Assembly (NCBI GenBank): GCA_018873225.1
Contig: JAEILZ010000009.1
Span: 5,001-69,000 of the forward strand
Length of the DNA: 64,000 bases
Reading direction: 5' to 3'
Origin: [Phialemoniopsis] sp. UDSM-2020
Lineage: Eukaryota > Ascomycota > Sordariomycetes > Thyridiales > Thyridiaceae
Translations under genes and position numbers: made by a program
The notes under the pieces: model-generated
What the model was told of the DNA's origin: nothing
The model's input: only the letters and a program-made list of their open reading frames with translations
Databases searched by the model: none
Part shown: piece by piece, positions 10,508 through 20,977 of the stretch
Layout: each line of letters begins with the position of its first letter
Numbering within the stretch: position 1 is the first letter of the stretch

Positions 10508-11012
10508 GTCGACTCTGCATCCAGGTGTATGTTGACAACGAATCCTGAGCCACGGCTCAGCTAGGCGTTTGTTCGTTGGAGTCCTGACGAGATATTGCAT
10601 TTCCCTCCGTCGGCCTAGAATGCCAGTGCACCAAACAAGATTCTGTAGTTTCAGGTAATCTAATCAAAATGTCAACATGTTATCACTTGGTCTTGTGGCC
10701 TCTCAAACACGCAATCCTGCCGATGGTCTGATGCAAGCCTCTGTTAACATGAGGAGAGCCTCGACCGCGGATGTGTGAGCAGACTCTATTGGCGCAAATC
10801 ACAAGTTTCCATTGAGCTACGGATCTAATGTCGAGCATGGTAATTCCATTCTCTCGAAGTAGAAGTCGAACTACGCCATGCGATCTGTTGGCTCACTGTG
10901 TGGAATCTCGTACAAACTGCGCGCCGCACTCCGCCCTACTGAAACTTGTCGTGCACACTCAGCTCTCCATCCCAAACTCAACTCATACTCAGGCCCTCGT
11001 ATTGTTATTGTC
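10508..11012. other. Convergent intergenic region
   Basis: This is the 3' flank shared by the transporter (plus) and the MFS permease (minus). I see nothing beyond probable UTR sequence. Confidence 0.6.
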
Positions 11013-13183
11013 TTAAGCATCTGCGCTTTTTTCGGCAGCCTGTACTTTCAGTACCTCCGTGTCATAGTCCTTGAACTCTCTTGCCGAAACGCCAGCCTGG
11101 AAAAGGAGATCAAGCTCCTCATAGGTCTTGCCCTTCGTCTCTGGCAGTCGGAAATAAGCCCAGACAATGAGAACAGTGGATACAGATGCGCCAATCAGTG
11201 CGGCCTTGCCTTGCAGATTCCATTTCGTGGGGTTCTGTGGTGTTCATGTCAGCAAGTCTCCGGTGAAGGTCGCGAAGAATTTTGGTGATGGGAACGTACA
11301 ATGGCATACGGGCTAACGACCCCATTGACGATATCACAGCAGTAGTAGAACATGCGAGAGAGGTTCACGGTCTTGGCACGCAGCTTGACCGCGGGTATCT
11401 CTGCGGCGAAGATGTATGGGATGGGGCCAACCGTGAGACCGTATGCTGCGAACCATGCCAACAGCAGGCCCTTTGGAGTTTTGTCAGTATCATACCGTAC
11501 GTAGGGGTATCTCATGGCATGTCCAGACTTACCGCCTGAGCCCACTTGACATTCGGTCCATGGCTGAAAGCCATTCCACCAATGCACCACAAGCACACGG
11601 TCATGAAAGTGTAGCCCCACAGGAAAGGAGAACGTCGACCAAGAGTTCCCTGCATGTAGAAGCACAAGGCAGTGCCGATGAAAGCGATTCCATAACACCC
11701 CAGGGACATCTTGTATGAGTCGGTAGTAGCCAAGCCAGCCGATGTGACTGCCGGTGTGATCAGTAATAGGATCGTCGCGCACGGGAAAATCAAGAGGGGC
11801 TTACAGAAATAGGTCACGTAGTTCTGCAGGATGAAGCCTCCCCACGTATGAGTCGAGTAGCCCACGGCCGCAATTTCCAGACGCCGGAGACTTCCGTTGT
11901 GCCGGTTGAAGCACTGGACGTAAGAGGCACCGATGCGAGCGGCACGCTCGAGATCGACGGTCCGGCGCATGAGAGCCACCATCTATCCAGAGTATGGTCA
12001 ATTTACTCGTTCACACAGTCAAGAAGAATACAGAACACCATACCTCATGGTTCTTGACGAATGGTCCTGGAACAGACAAGCGGTCTAGTGCTTTCTCAGC
12101 ATCCTCGTATCTATCTTTGCGGATAAGCCACCACGGAGACTCGGGTGCGAAGAATATAATCTGTGCATGTGTCAGTTGACAAGTATAGGAGGGCGTTGCC
12201 GTCAAGGTGGTGTCGTACGAAGAATAACGGAACTGGCCACATCCACTGGATGGCAAAGGGAATCCTAGAGACGAGGTGAGTACATGTTGTCTGGTGCTTA
12301 ATCAAGTCATGATGTGCTTACCGAAACCCCCATTCATCAGTGCGAACGCCCATCCCTTGCAGAACGCCAGCCCCGATCAGGTGTCCAACAACCCAGCACA
12401 GATTCACATATGCAGTCATGACTCCTCTGAGTGCGAGGGGGCATACTTCGGTAGCGTAGATAGATGCGAGGGTACTATTCGTTTACTCGGTGTCAGCTTG
12501 AGGACTATACGATGATGCTCGGAAAGATCAGCCGAACTAACTTGAAAACACCCAATGGGAGGCCCAGCAGCAGTTCGCCAGCAAAGAGTACCTCAACTGA
12601 TTTGGCGAAGAAGATGATGAAGTTGAAGCAGATGAAGACGAATAGGGCAACAATCATAACCCTCTTGCAGCCAAACTTGTCGATCAAGATTCCATTGGTC
12701 TGTTGGGGGTTTGTTTAGTACTGGAAACTCACGAGGCGCGTTGATAGTTGAACACATACAAACAGTCCAAGGATGATACCGATCTTGCTAGCATTAGCAA
12801 GGGCAACCTGCCATTTTGCTTCAAGTTGGTATTTGCCGTTGCCAACGGGGACGCCGAAAGTCTGCTGAAAAGCAGGCTGGGCATTGAAGGCAGCCATGAC
12901 TTGGAGTACTGCAAGCTGTCAGCAGTCATGACACGAAGGGGCTTGGTGGAAGTATGCTTCTCCTACCGTACGACTCCATCACAAGGGCCATGGAGAGTGT
13001 AGCAGACCATATGACCGCCTTGTAATAAGCCTTGAAGGCCTGCTTCATCGTGAGCTCGTGCTCGGCGACATCTGCAGCATAGGCGTCCTGCTTCTCCAGG
13101 TGGACATCTTGGGCATCACCCATCGTCTTGTCGTTTGCCTGGATAGGCATGTCGTCGACGGACCGAGCCCGACCTGTAGACAT
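11013..13183 (-). CDS. MFS sugar permease, alpha-glucoside (maltose permease-like) subfamily
   Basis: This is a plasma-membrane sugar:proton symporter by family. I place ten exons on the minus strand: 13183-12967, 12908-12760, 12699-12542, 12474-12322, 12264-12219, 12160-12044, 11982-11805, 11747-11533, 11470-11300 and 11234-11013 (541 residues). Diagnostic pieces are [10 protein letters not shown] in TM1, the loop [26 protein letters not shown] after TM2 (the sugar-porter RxGRR-like loop), [22 protein letters not shown] before the central loop, and [14 protein letters not shown] at the end. These fit maltose/alpha-glucoside permeases better than hexose transporters. Exon 5 is only 46 nt. It diverges from the sulfatase at 14069, so co-regulation is plausible. 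The substrate is not determined by sequence and might be a sulfated or other disaccharide. Confidence 0.9.
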
Positions 13184-14068
13184 GGTGATTGATACTCGCT
13201 TGTTATGTCTGCTTTCGACGAACGTGTGGCTGTATGAGAGCCTGTTTCTCCGCGCAACAATTGAGAAAGAAGAGTGTTGCTGCTCAAGAAGAAGAAGGGG
13301 AACAATCGTCGTAATTGTTGTCTGTCTTTTATCCCACCCCCACGCCTTGATGAAGGAGACTGCGGAGATCCTGGCATGGGGCTGCTGTGCCCTCATGTTC
13401 CCCGGAAGCGTGGCACAGGGATAGTTGTTGCCGATCAGTGGCCGGACAGTATACTCCACAATTTTCCGGATGTCGGTCGGGCCAAGCCCGACTCGGCCAA
13501 AGCGGTCCTCATGAGTCGGGCGCCCAAGCCTGTTTTGCCGACGTCAAGCGGCACTCACCTGAGGTAAGATGTAACTACTAGCCGATAATCCATGCGTCTT
13601 GCTCGACGCTAACACGACTTGTGTACAATCATGGCAGTAGCCCAGCCCCTAGCCTTACGACGGTGACGAGCTCCGGATGATTCTCATGACCATTGACCAT
13701 CTGGACCGGGTGAACCATGAACCACCGGACCATTCTGACCCCCACGCACGACCCAGTCCAGTGGAATTACAAGGAAACTACCATCGAACGAGGAAGCTCT
13801 CTCCGGCGTAGAGTATGTTGACACCACTACACCCCCACGTCAGAATTCGATGGATATATAATGGAAATATCATAGTCACGATGGACTCATTCCGGCGACC
13901 CTCTTTAGTCGGATATCGGTCCGGTGTCGCAAGTAACTGCTTTCCTGGATACGTTTTCTAAATCAAACTCATTGACGCGTTTCGTTCCCTTCCTTGAACA
14001 AGACAGATTCTTGCTGGGTTGTAATCACAATTGCAAACAGCAGAGAGGCGTGTATAGAGCTATTCAAA
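13184..14068. promoter_or_regulatory. Shared divergent promoter region of permease and sulfatase
   Basis: These 885 bp lie between the two start codons. The region is rich in CGG/CCG triplets, for example CCGG at about 13442 and 13466, CGGATGTCGGTCGG at about 13467-13480, and TCGGATATCGGTCCGG near 13910-13925. Such triplets are the half-sites used by fungal Zn(II)2Cys6 regulators. No regulator gene lies next to the pair, and I cannot name a specific binding protein. Confidence 0.45.
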
Positions 14069-15977
14069 ATGGCGAAGCCCAATATCATCTTCATCATGGC
14101 GTAAGTCCCGTAACCACGTACGACCGTTGCGTCCGTCGCTAACCGAGGATTCTATAAATCATGTAGCGATGACCATGCGGCCAAAGCGATCAGCTGCTAT
14201 GGTCATGGAATCAACAGCACTCCGCACCTGGACCGAATTGCAAAGGAGGGCGTCAGGATGGATCATTGCTATGTCACAAACTCAAGTAAGTGATATGTAA
14301 TGCCCAGGTCCGCAGTTGACACCCTGAGACTCACACGTTTGCCCACCAGTCTGTACACCGTCGCGCGCAACGATTCTCACGGGTATGCACAACCACCTCA
14401 ACCTCGTCCATACCCTTGCATCCAAAATCGACACACGCTACCCCAGCGTTGCCGGTCATATTCGCGCCTTTGGCGGTTACCAAACCGGCATCTTTGGGAA
14501 GTGGCATCTCGGCGAAGGTGATGACCACCAGCCGAGCGGTTTCGATGAGTGGGCTGTACTTCGTAACCATGGGTCATATTTTGACCCAGAGTTCATCAGC
14601 GCTGAGGGTTCCCAGTGGGAGTCTGGCTACACAACAGACATCGTGACCGACAAGACGATAGACTTCATGGCCCGATCCAAGGAGACTGGCAAACCGTTCT
14701 TCGTCATGAGCCACCACAAGGCACCTCATGCTCCGTGGGACCCTCATCCTAGATACGAGCACATGTACAGGGATGAGATCCGCGTGCCGGACACCTTTGA
14801 TGATGACTATAAGAACAGGGCCAAGGCGGCTGCTGCTGCTAACATGCGTATCAAAGTCAACATGACGTACGCAAACCTTGGCTTGGTACAGCCGCCCTAC
14901 GGCAACCTGGAAGGAGTCGGGAAACGGAGGAACATTGGACCTGGAGCTTCGGGAGAGGCGGGCCATCGCATCATTCCCTTCCCAGACGATCCGAGAACCA
15001 TGGCGCCGCTTGTCGATGCGGTGACTGGCGAGAAATTCACTTTCCAGACGCAGCAGGAGCTGGGAAGGTTCAAATACCAGCGATTTATGCAACGATATCT
15101 TAGATGCGTCCAGTAAGTTGGTCCGCACTATGATATAGATCATGCGCTAACTGAGCTCGTCTAGGGCCATTGATGACAACGTTGGTCGTATTCTCGAGTG
15201 GCTGGATAAGGAGGGTTTGGCCGACAACACTCTCATTTGCTACACGTCTGACCAAGGATACTTCCTAGGGTGGGTTCTTCCAGTGACATCCCTAGAGCAT
15301 GGGTAATAGCCGTGAAACTGACAGCATACGAAATATTTAGTGAACATGGTTGGTACGACAAGCGGTTTCTCTACGAAGAGTCTTTCCAGATGCCGTTCTT
15401 GGCTCGCGGACCTGGGATACCAGCCGGCACAGTCTGCGACCACATCGTCCAGAACCACGACTTTGCACCAACATGGCTTGATATTGCTGGGGTCACCATT
15501 CCCAGACACTACCAAGGCGACAGCTTCCTGGCGAGCTTGAGAGGGACGGCGCCGCCCCAAAACCCCGACCAAGTCGCGTATCATCGGTACTGGATGCACA
15601 AAGATGGCAACAACAATGCGTATGCCCACTACGGGGTCCGCGACAAGCGCTGGAAGATCGTCTTTTGGTATAACATGGGATACAACATCCCGGGCGCCAA
15701 CCGTGGTGGGGAGGACCAGGAGTGGGAGTTGTTTGATTGCGATAACGACCCCATGGAGTTGTTCAACCTGTGGGATGCGGACAAGAGCCAGGGCAAGTTT
15801 GAGGCCCCGCCTCTGTCCGAGGTCAGGAACCGAATGTTGAGGTTACTCGAGGCGAAGATGGCCGAGATAGGGGACGTCCCCGCGCACCCTCTTGGTCTAG
15901 ACGAGACCGAGCTGAGGAGCAGATACAGACTAAGCAGTGTTGGTACAGCCAAACTGACGCAGACCAACATGGCTTAA
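14069..15977 (+). CDS. Sulfatase (Cys-type, formylglycine-dependent), probably cytosolic
   Basis: The enzyme hydrolyses sulfate esters with a formylglycine made from an active-site Cys. I place five exons at 14069-14100, 14167-14285, 14350-15112, 15165-15269 and 15341-15977 (551 residues). The amino end [20 protein letters not shown] carries the metal-binding Asp pair. [12 protein letters not shown], created by the second splice, is the C-x-P-S-R sulfatase signature with the Cys at about residue 52. GIFGKWHLG and the [18 protein letters not shown] block supply further active-site residues. The protein starts directly with the catalytic fold and shows no signal peptide or membrane segment, so intracellular action is likely. 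Its style resembles bacterial-type sulfatases, so transfer is possible, though it now has four introns. Arylsulfatase versus sugar-sulfate specificity cannot be decided. Confidence 0.92.
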
Positions 15978-16510
15978 GCGATACGTCAAAGTTCTTCGCG
16001 AAAACAGTCTCTTCGGTAGGATATTCCGTAATAATTAGATCATAGACAAGATAGACTTTGGAATTCGTTTGTTCTTCTGTTATGGAATCAAGCAAGTATA
16101 GAGAGTGTGTCAGTGTGGTAATCGGCTTCCTGTATAGTCCGCCGACCAAATCGACAAGAGATTGATTGGGCATATAACAAAGAAAAAATTCGGAGCAAGA
16201 CTGGGTATTTGCGATAGACATTGAATGTGGTTCCACATCTTCTTCATTTAACACAGAGTTATCGATAATCAAGTCGATGTTATAAATATGCTCGCTCGAA
16301 GTGGATCAATTGAGCACACATCATGTTAATGTGGTCAGGGATAAGTGGGTTGCGCACCGCCACTGTGGCGTCGAGCAAGAACTGTGGCGCTGGCGCAATG
16401 TGTTGGGTACGACCATCGTTACTTCAAGAGCAAGACGGTCCTTGACTCACTGGCATGCGCTTGGGCTCGTTCCACTGCAACACTGCTCTCAACATCAACA
16501 TGCCAACGTC
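15978..16510. other. Intergenic region between the sulfatase and the STK19-family gene
   Basis: The first part is AT-rich and probably the sulfatase 3' UTR, and the rest is leader or promoter of the next gene. The downstream frame is open back to 16301, so a longer amino end for that protein cannot be excluded. Confidence 0.5.
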
Positions 16511-17683
16511 ATGAGTCTTCGCTCGATACTCAGCGGTTCAAGAATTAAAAAGCGCAAACAAGGGGGCGCCAGTACTACGCCGAGTGCCTCATGGCACGCT
16601 TCCCTTCCCCGCACCAAGCCAGCATCTGCTGCGGGCAAGCCGAAGAAGGGCAGCCGTGCCGATGAGGACTTCTTTGGTGACCAGCTTGACGATGCGGGCT
16701 TGATCCAATGCCTGACCACCGATACTTCCCTGCGCGATGTGCCACAAGCCATGCGCCATGTCCGCGACCGCATGTTCGACCCCATTCCTGAACGCGCCAG
16801 CGGCATGAACTCGACTCGCATCGCCGAGCTGCTCAACTTTCGTCGCCACTTACCGCCTATTTCTACGACTGCACACCTCCACGCGATACTACCTCGGCCG
16901 TCTGTGACCGATCGCGAAATCGCCGAGCTGATCCGTGGTGGCGCCGTGCGCAAAATTGTCGTTCCGCGGCGTGGTGCTGCTGGCGATGCCCTAGTCGAGA
17001 TGGTCGACCTCGAGCGCCTGATTCGGGCCGCACCGGCACTACGGGATGAGACAAAGGAGAAGTTCATAGCCTGGCTCAGAGACAGCCCAAGTCTACAGAG
17101 GCTGCCCAGAGGAAGTCTGGACCCCAAATTGGCTGATGAGTTGGTGCGGGCTGGCTTTCTAACATCCAGCATCCACGGCGTAGGCGCTGGGGAAGGTCTT
17201 TTCGCGCGGCCAGAAGATCGCACAACGTTCATGAGCCTCGAGACAGTTGCGCGGGCAGCATCGGGGTCAGTCGAGGCTGTTGGGGGCACGGGTGCCATCC
17301 ATGCTGCTGGTGGAGGGGGTAGTCGCGGACGCGGCGATGCAGACTTGGGCGACTTGTCTGTCGCCATCCCCGGCAACGGAGCGTTCATCAAGTTGGTGTC
17401 GTCGGCGTTGGATCAGCTGACAAGCATCCTCTCGAAGTGCGCCTACCGCGAGGCTCCCGAGACCTTGATACGTGAGAAATGGGACGGAGGTGTTGTACAA
17501 GACGAGCAAGAAGAGGCGAGGAGATCGCGTGGGGAGTTCCACGGTATCCTCCCGGGTCGGACAAAGAAGTGGAAGGCTTTTCACGGCCTTAACTTCGACT
17601 GGGTATTGGCAGAGGCCGTTGGGTCTGGACTTGTCGAGGTGTTTCAAACGCGGACTGTCGGACGAGGTGTCAGGTTACTCTGA
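16511..17683 (+). CDS. STK19-family winged-helix protein (often annotated serine/threonine-protein kinase 19)
   Basis: This is a single exon of 390 residues from the ATG at 16511. An in-frame ATG at 16301 would add 70 residues that look non-conserved. The first 65 residues are basic and Ser-rich (KKRKQGG, KPKKGSRADEDFF). The rest has the STK19 pattern: MRHVRDRMFDPIPERASGMNS, a tandem winged-helix-like region with IAELIRGGAVRKIVVPRR, and the closing FHGLNFDWVLAEAVGSGLVE. I see no kinase motifs (no glycine loop, HRD or DFG), which agrees with the newer view of STK19 as a DNA-binding factor in transcription-coupled repair. That role is inferred from the family. A Gly-rich insertion (about residues 260-280) interrupts the fold. 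Confidence 0.8.
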   Translation: MSLRSILSGSRIKKRKQGGASTTPSASWHASLPRTKPASAAGKPKKGSRADEDFFGDQLDDAGLIQCLTTDTSLRDVPQAMRHVRDRMFDPIPERASGMNSTRIAELLNFRRHLPPISTTAHLHAILPRPSVTDREIAELIRGGAVRKIVVPRRGAAGDALVEMVDLERLIRAAPALRDETKEKFIAWLRDSPSLQRLPRGSLDPKLADELVRAGFLTSSIHGVGAGEGLFARPEDRTTFMSLETVARAASGSVEAVGGTGAIHAAGGGGSRGRGDADLGDLSVAIPGNGAFIKLVSSALDQLTSILSKCAYREAPETLIREKWDGGVVQDEQEEARRSRGEFHGILPGRTKKWKAFHGLNFDWVLAEAVGSGLVEVFQTRTVGRGVRLL

Positions 17684-20600
17684 ATTGTCTTGCGCATCCC
17701 ATCCGTACGTAATTGAGTATTCAGGGCAAAAGAACCTAGACTCGTGCCGATTTGGCCGTGGAAGCAGTGATGAGCATTCTGGTGTCACCTCCGCCCAAAC
17801 AAACTTCATCCGCCTCTCCCATTTTCCAGGTTCGTCCAGACACAGATCGTCGCGAAGGTCGCATCAAGTGTCTCTGCCGCATCCCAGTGCCATGGATCAA
17901 GGTTTCACTCGCGATCGATTATCAAACTGGACTCGGTGCTCTCCAGGCTTGGCATCTAATGCTAAAGGACCCTTTTCCTTGGCAACATACTTGGTGCTCC
18001 CGACACCCAGGTAAGGTAGCTTGCGAGTATTTGTCTGGTGCTGGGTCGCAGCTGCAGATGTATGCACTAACCACAGACAATGTGTTGCTTAGGCGCGCGA
18101 GGCACGGCTGGGGACAAGCCGGCGTATCGACTGCAGACACTCCCGTTTGAGGATCTACACATATACAAAACAAGGTTTTTCCCTATTACAGTCCTTAAGG
18201 TCAAAGCTCCGATATATGGTACTAGCCTGGGTATCTCCGCGACGTCTGTGCTGCATAGCGGCAGATGCTCCGAGTCGTTGGTCAGCCTGCATTGATTCCG
18301 TTGTTTCGGCCCTTGTATTGTTAAGAACTGTGGTGATCCTTGAGGTGTCAAGACCTTGTCAAAACGCAACTACCGATGGGCAACAAGGTCAAGTGGGGGT
18401 AGAGACAGTACAAGTAGAATAGCAGCCGTGTGTACTGTAGCTGTCTATGTGCAACCTCACACGAAGCTTGTTGCTCAGACAAGCCACGCCCAAGGCTTGA
18501 TCCCTTCACTGCACAAGTTATCTGTGTGCATGTATGTAATAGCATACTTCGTAGACCAGATCGAGTTACTCAATACGGACTTGTACAGACTACCCTCCAA
18601 GCTACCGTAACTCCACAAAGGCAGTTATGTACGGACTTCTGCAATACTGTATGTACATACATATGGACAGGGGGCCGTGCGAGAAGACAGGGGTTCGTCC
18701 CCACACGAGGGGGGAAGTGAAATGAGGATGTCGGTCGTGCAGAGCCTATCAAGGCCGCTAGGCTTCTTCCGCAATCACCCCAAGCCGGAATGGGATGCTG
18801 GCGTACGGGAGCTGGGAGGTAGCATTAAAAGGTGCGCTCCCCCTGCATGCATACATTCATTTGATCAGATGTGTTCCTTGCATGAACTCTTTGTCCCGTA
18901 CCGTTTGTTATCTCTTACGCTTCAACTCCCTTGTGAATATTGCCGTGGCCTAGATCATTGAGGCTCAAAAACCAACCTTGCCTCCGCATGCGCATGTGTA
19001 TACGCACTCCGTCTGGAGATCACCTGTGTATGTACGAAGTATATACAGTTGAACAAGTTGGTTGTTCTCGACCCCCCCTGCTTAGCAAGTCGTCGTCCAA
19101 CATCCTTCTTGGGGTCATGTGTTGACTTGATTACACCTATCAAGTCCCGAATCCGGTGAAAGTGGGATTGGGGTGCAAGGGTACTCGCCAGGGGGGGCTT
19201 GGGGGGGCTTCGGGGGGACCAGCGACCATATCAAATTGCTTCTGGCAAAAGGGGTAAAAGCATAGCCCATCTCTCTTGGCTTGATGCATCTCGACGAAGT
19301 GTGTGTGATTGTGACAAGAGCATTGAATGAGCATGCAATCCCTGAACGACGTTTTCTTTTTTCGGTAGGTACCTATCTAGGGATGTGTCAATTCTCCGTA
19401 CAGCAAAAAGGAAGCATTTCTCTCGACGGCTCACTCCGTTTGTCTGGGGCTTATTATCGGGTCCCCCTTGAAGAACCCTAAGAGATCAACTAATACAAGC
19501 AATCCAAGATGCTCGCATCTGGCACTTTATTTCTACCTCAGTGTTAATCTGTCTGTGTGATTTATCAGGCAGAACCTGGGGCAAGGCGGGCTGCCGAAGC
19601 AGGCAATCGACCGTACTTGTGTAGGCTCCCAGCAATGCTGCAGTCCGTACAGTTGACATTTTGTTAGCGACAAGCGTGGGGAATAGAATGTGACCAATGT
19701 GGTCTCGGTTCTTTTCTGCACCGTTAACTCGTCGCCGAGTCACACGCTACCAGCGTTCCATTCGTCGTCCCAGAGGGCCCCCTTTCCTTGAAACAAGGCT
19801 CACTAGTAGATGCACAAGAGAATGCTTCCATTCCTCTGGTGTACTTGGCTAAAATACGTACCGCTCTGGTAGCGCAAGTTGCCCCTTTTCCCCTCGAGCC
19901 AAGGGATCGGGCTAGTACTGTTTGGTCAACCTCCCTGACTTGACCTCAGCCGATTTCACACAGTGCCAATGAAGTGCTGCCGGCTGTCGAACCCTTCCCG
20001 TCTTTTAGCACCACACCCAACGCCCATCCCGCAACGCATCGACCCGCCCTCGCCCTGTGCAGGTACGTCGCTAGCAGCTCAAGTGCCTATCGCGAACCAC
20101 TGTACTCCGTAGTTACGGCATCTACCACAAACACCATTCAGCGACCTTCTTTTCCTTCACCTCACCCCATCTCTTCACCAACGCCTTCTTCTCACGCCGT
20201 TCCGTGCCTTGGTCACGCCCATCGCCTTTCCATTCCTTTGTCTTTGCTTTCTTTCCTGTGGACTCAGCGACATTTTCAGCGCGCCGGCTTTGACTCGCGA
20301 TCCCTACGTCGACTCTCCTTGCTCCTCCGATTCCCAACCCAATCTATTTTTCGCTCTGCCTAATCTTTGACCCTGCCGCCGACGCGCGACCTTGATCCAC
20401 GTCTGTCCTTCGTGGAGACACCATTCTGCTTCTCGACTTCGGACAGCGCCATTCGGTGTCTGTAACAACAGCTGAGCGATCGTCCCGACAAAGTGCTTGC
20501 CCAGTTCGCCAAACTGGTTCGTGACAATCCCGGCGAGACCGATACGGCTTCTTTGGTCAGTCATTTCATACCCCTTCTTCTGGTACCCCCGGACGAGCTC

Positions 20601-20977
20601 TTTGCATGGAACCGACTGCGCAGTGTCATACCGTACCGAGACGGCACTCTCTACTAGAGGACTCCGTATTGACTGACTATCTAAAGAACTTGCCCGGTCG
20701 CCATCTCCGCAAACCACAGCGCTCCCTTTAAGTGCTTGCCAAAACAATTCGGTTCGGCGGACCCCTCTCGACAACACTTGTGTGCCCGCCACGTTTTGGA
20801 CAGGGTACTCTACCTACTTCAGTATTTTAGCTACCTACATACTCTTCCCTCCGAAGGGGCTTCGCGAAATCCAGTGGGCCTTATATGCCACCGTCACTGA
20901 TGGGCCCTACGATACCCTGTGCGACGTATTAGGGAATCGCACCTCGAACAGCATAATCCGGTACATAATAGGATACA
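17684..20977. other. Long intergenic region (3.3 kb) upstream of the kinesin gene
   Basis: I see no protein gene. The region includes a strong G-run cluster (listed separately), repeated GTATGTACATAC-like words near 18645-18665, and a pyrimidine-rich stretch from about 20120 to 20400 typical of fungal promoters and leaders. Open frames such as 17752-18150 and 19974-20363 look random. A long spliced 5' UTR of the kinesin gene or a non-coding RNA could lie here. Confidence 0.5.
19164..19217 (+). other. G-quadruplex-prone G-run cluster
   Basis: Six G-runs lie on the plus strand: 19164-19166, 19170-19173, 19179-19181, 19191-19197, 19201-19207 and 19212-19217. The last three are runs of six or seven G separated by CTT or CTTC. 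This meets the usual G4 motif rule (four or more runs of at least three G with short loops). It is about 1.76 kb upstream of the kinesin ATG. Confidence 0.75.

Noticed and set aside
16495..17391. 298-codon minus-strand frame
   Set aside because: It is antisense to the STK19-family gene, whose frame has clear family motifs.
16511..17683. Protein kinase annotation
   Set aside because: No glycine loop, catalytic lysine context, HRD or DFG is present, so the STK19 family name is kept without a kinase activity claim.
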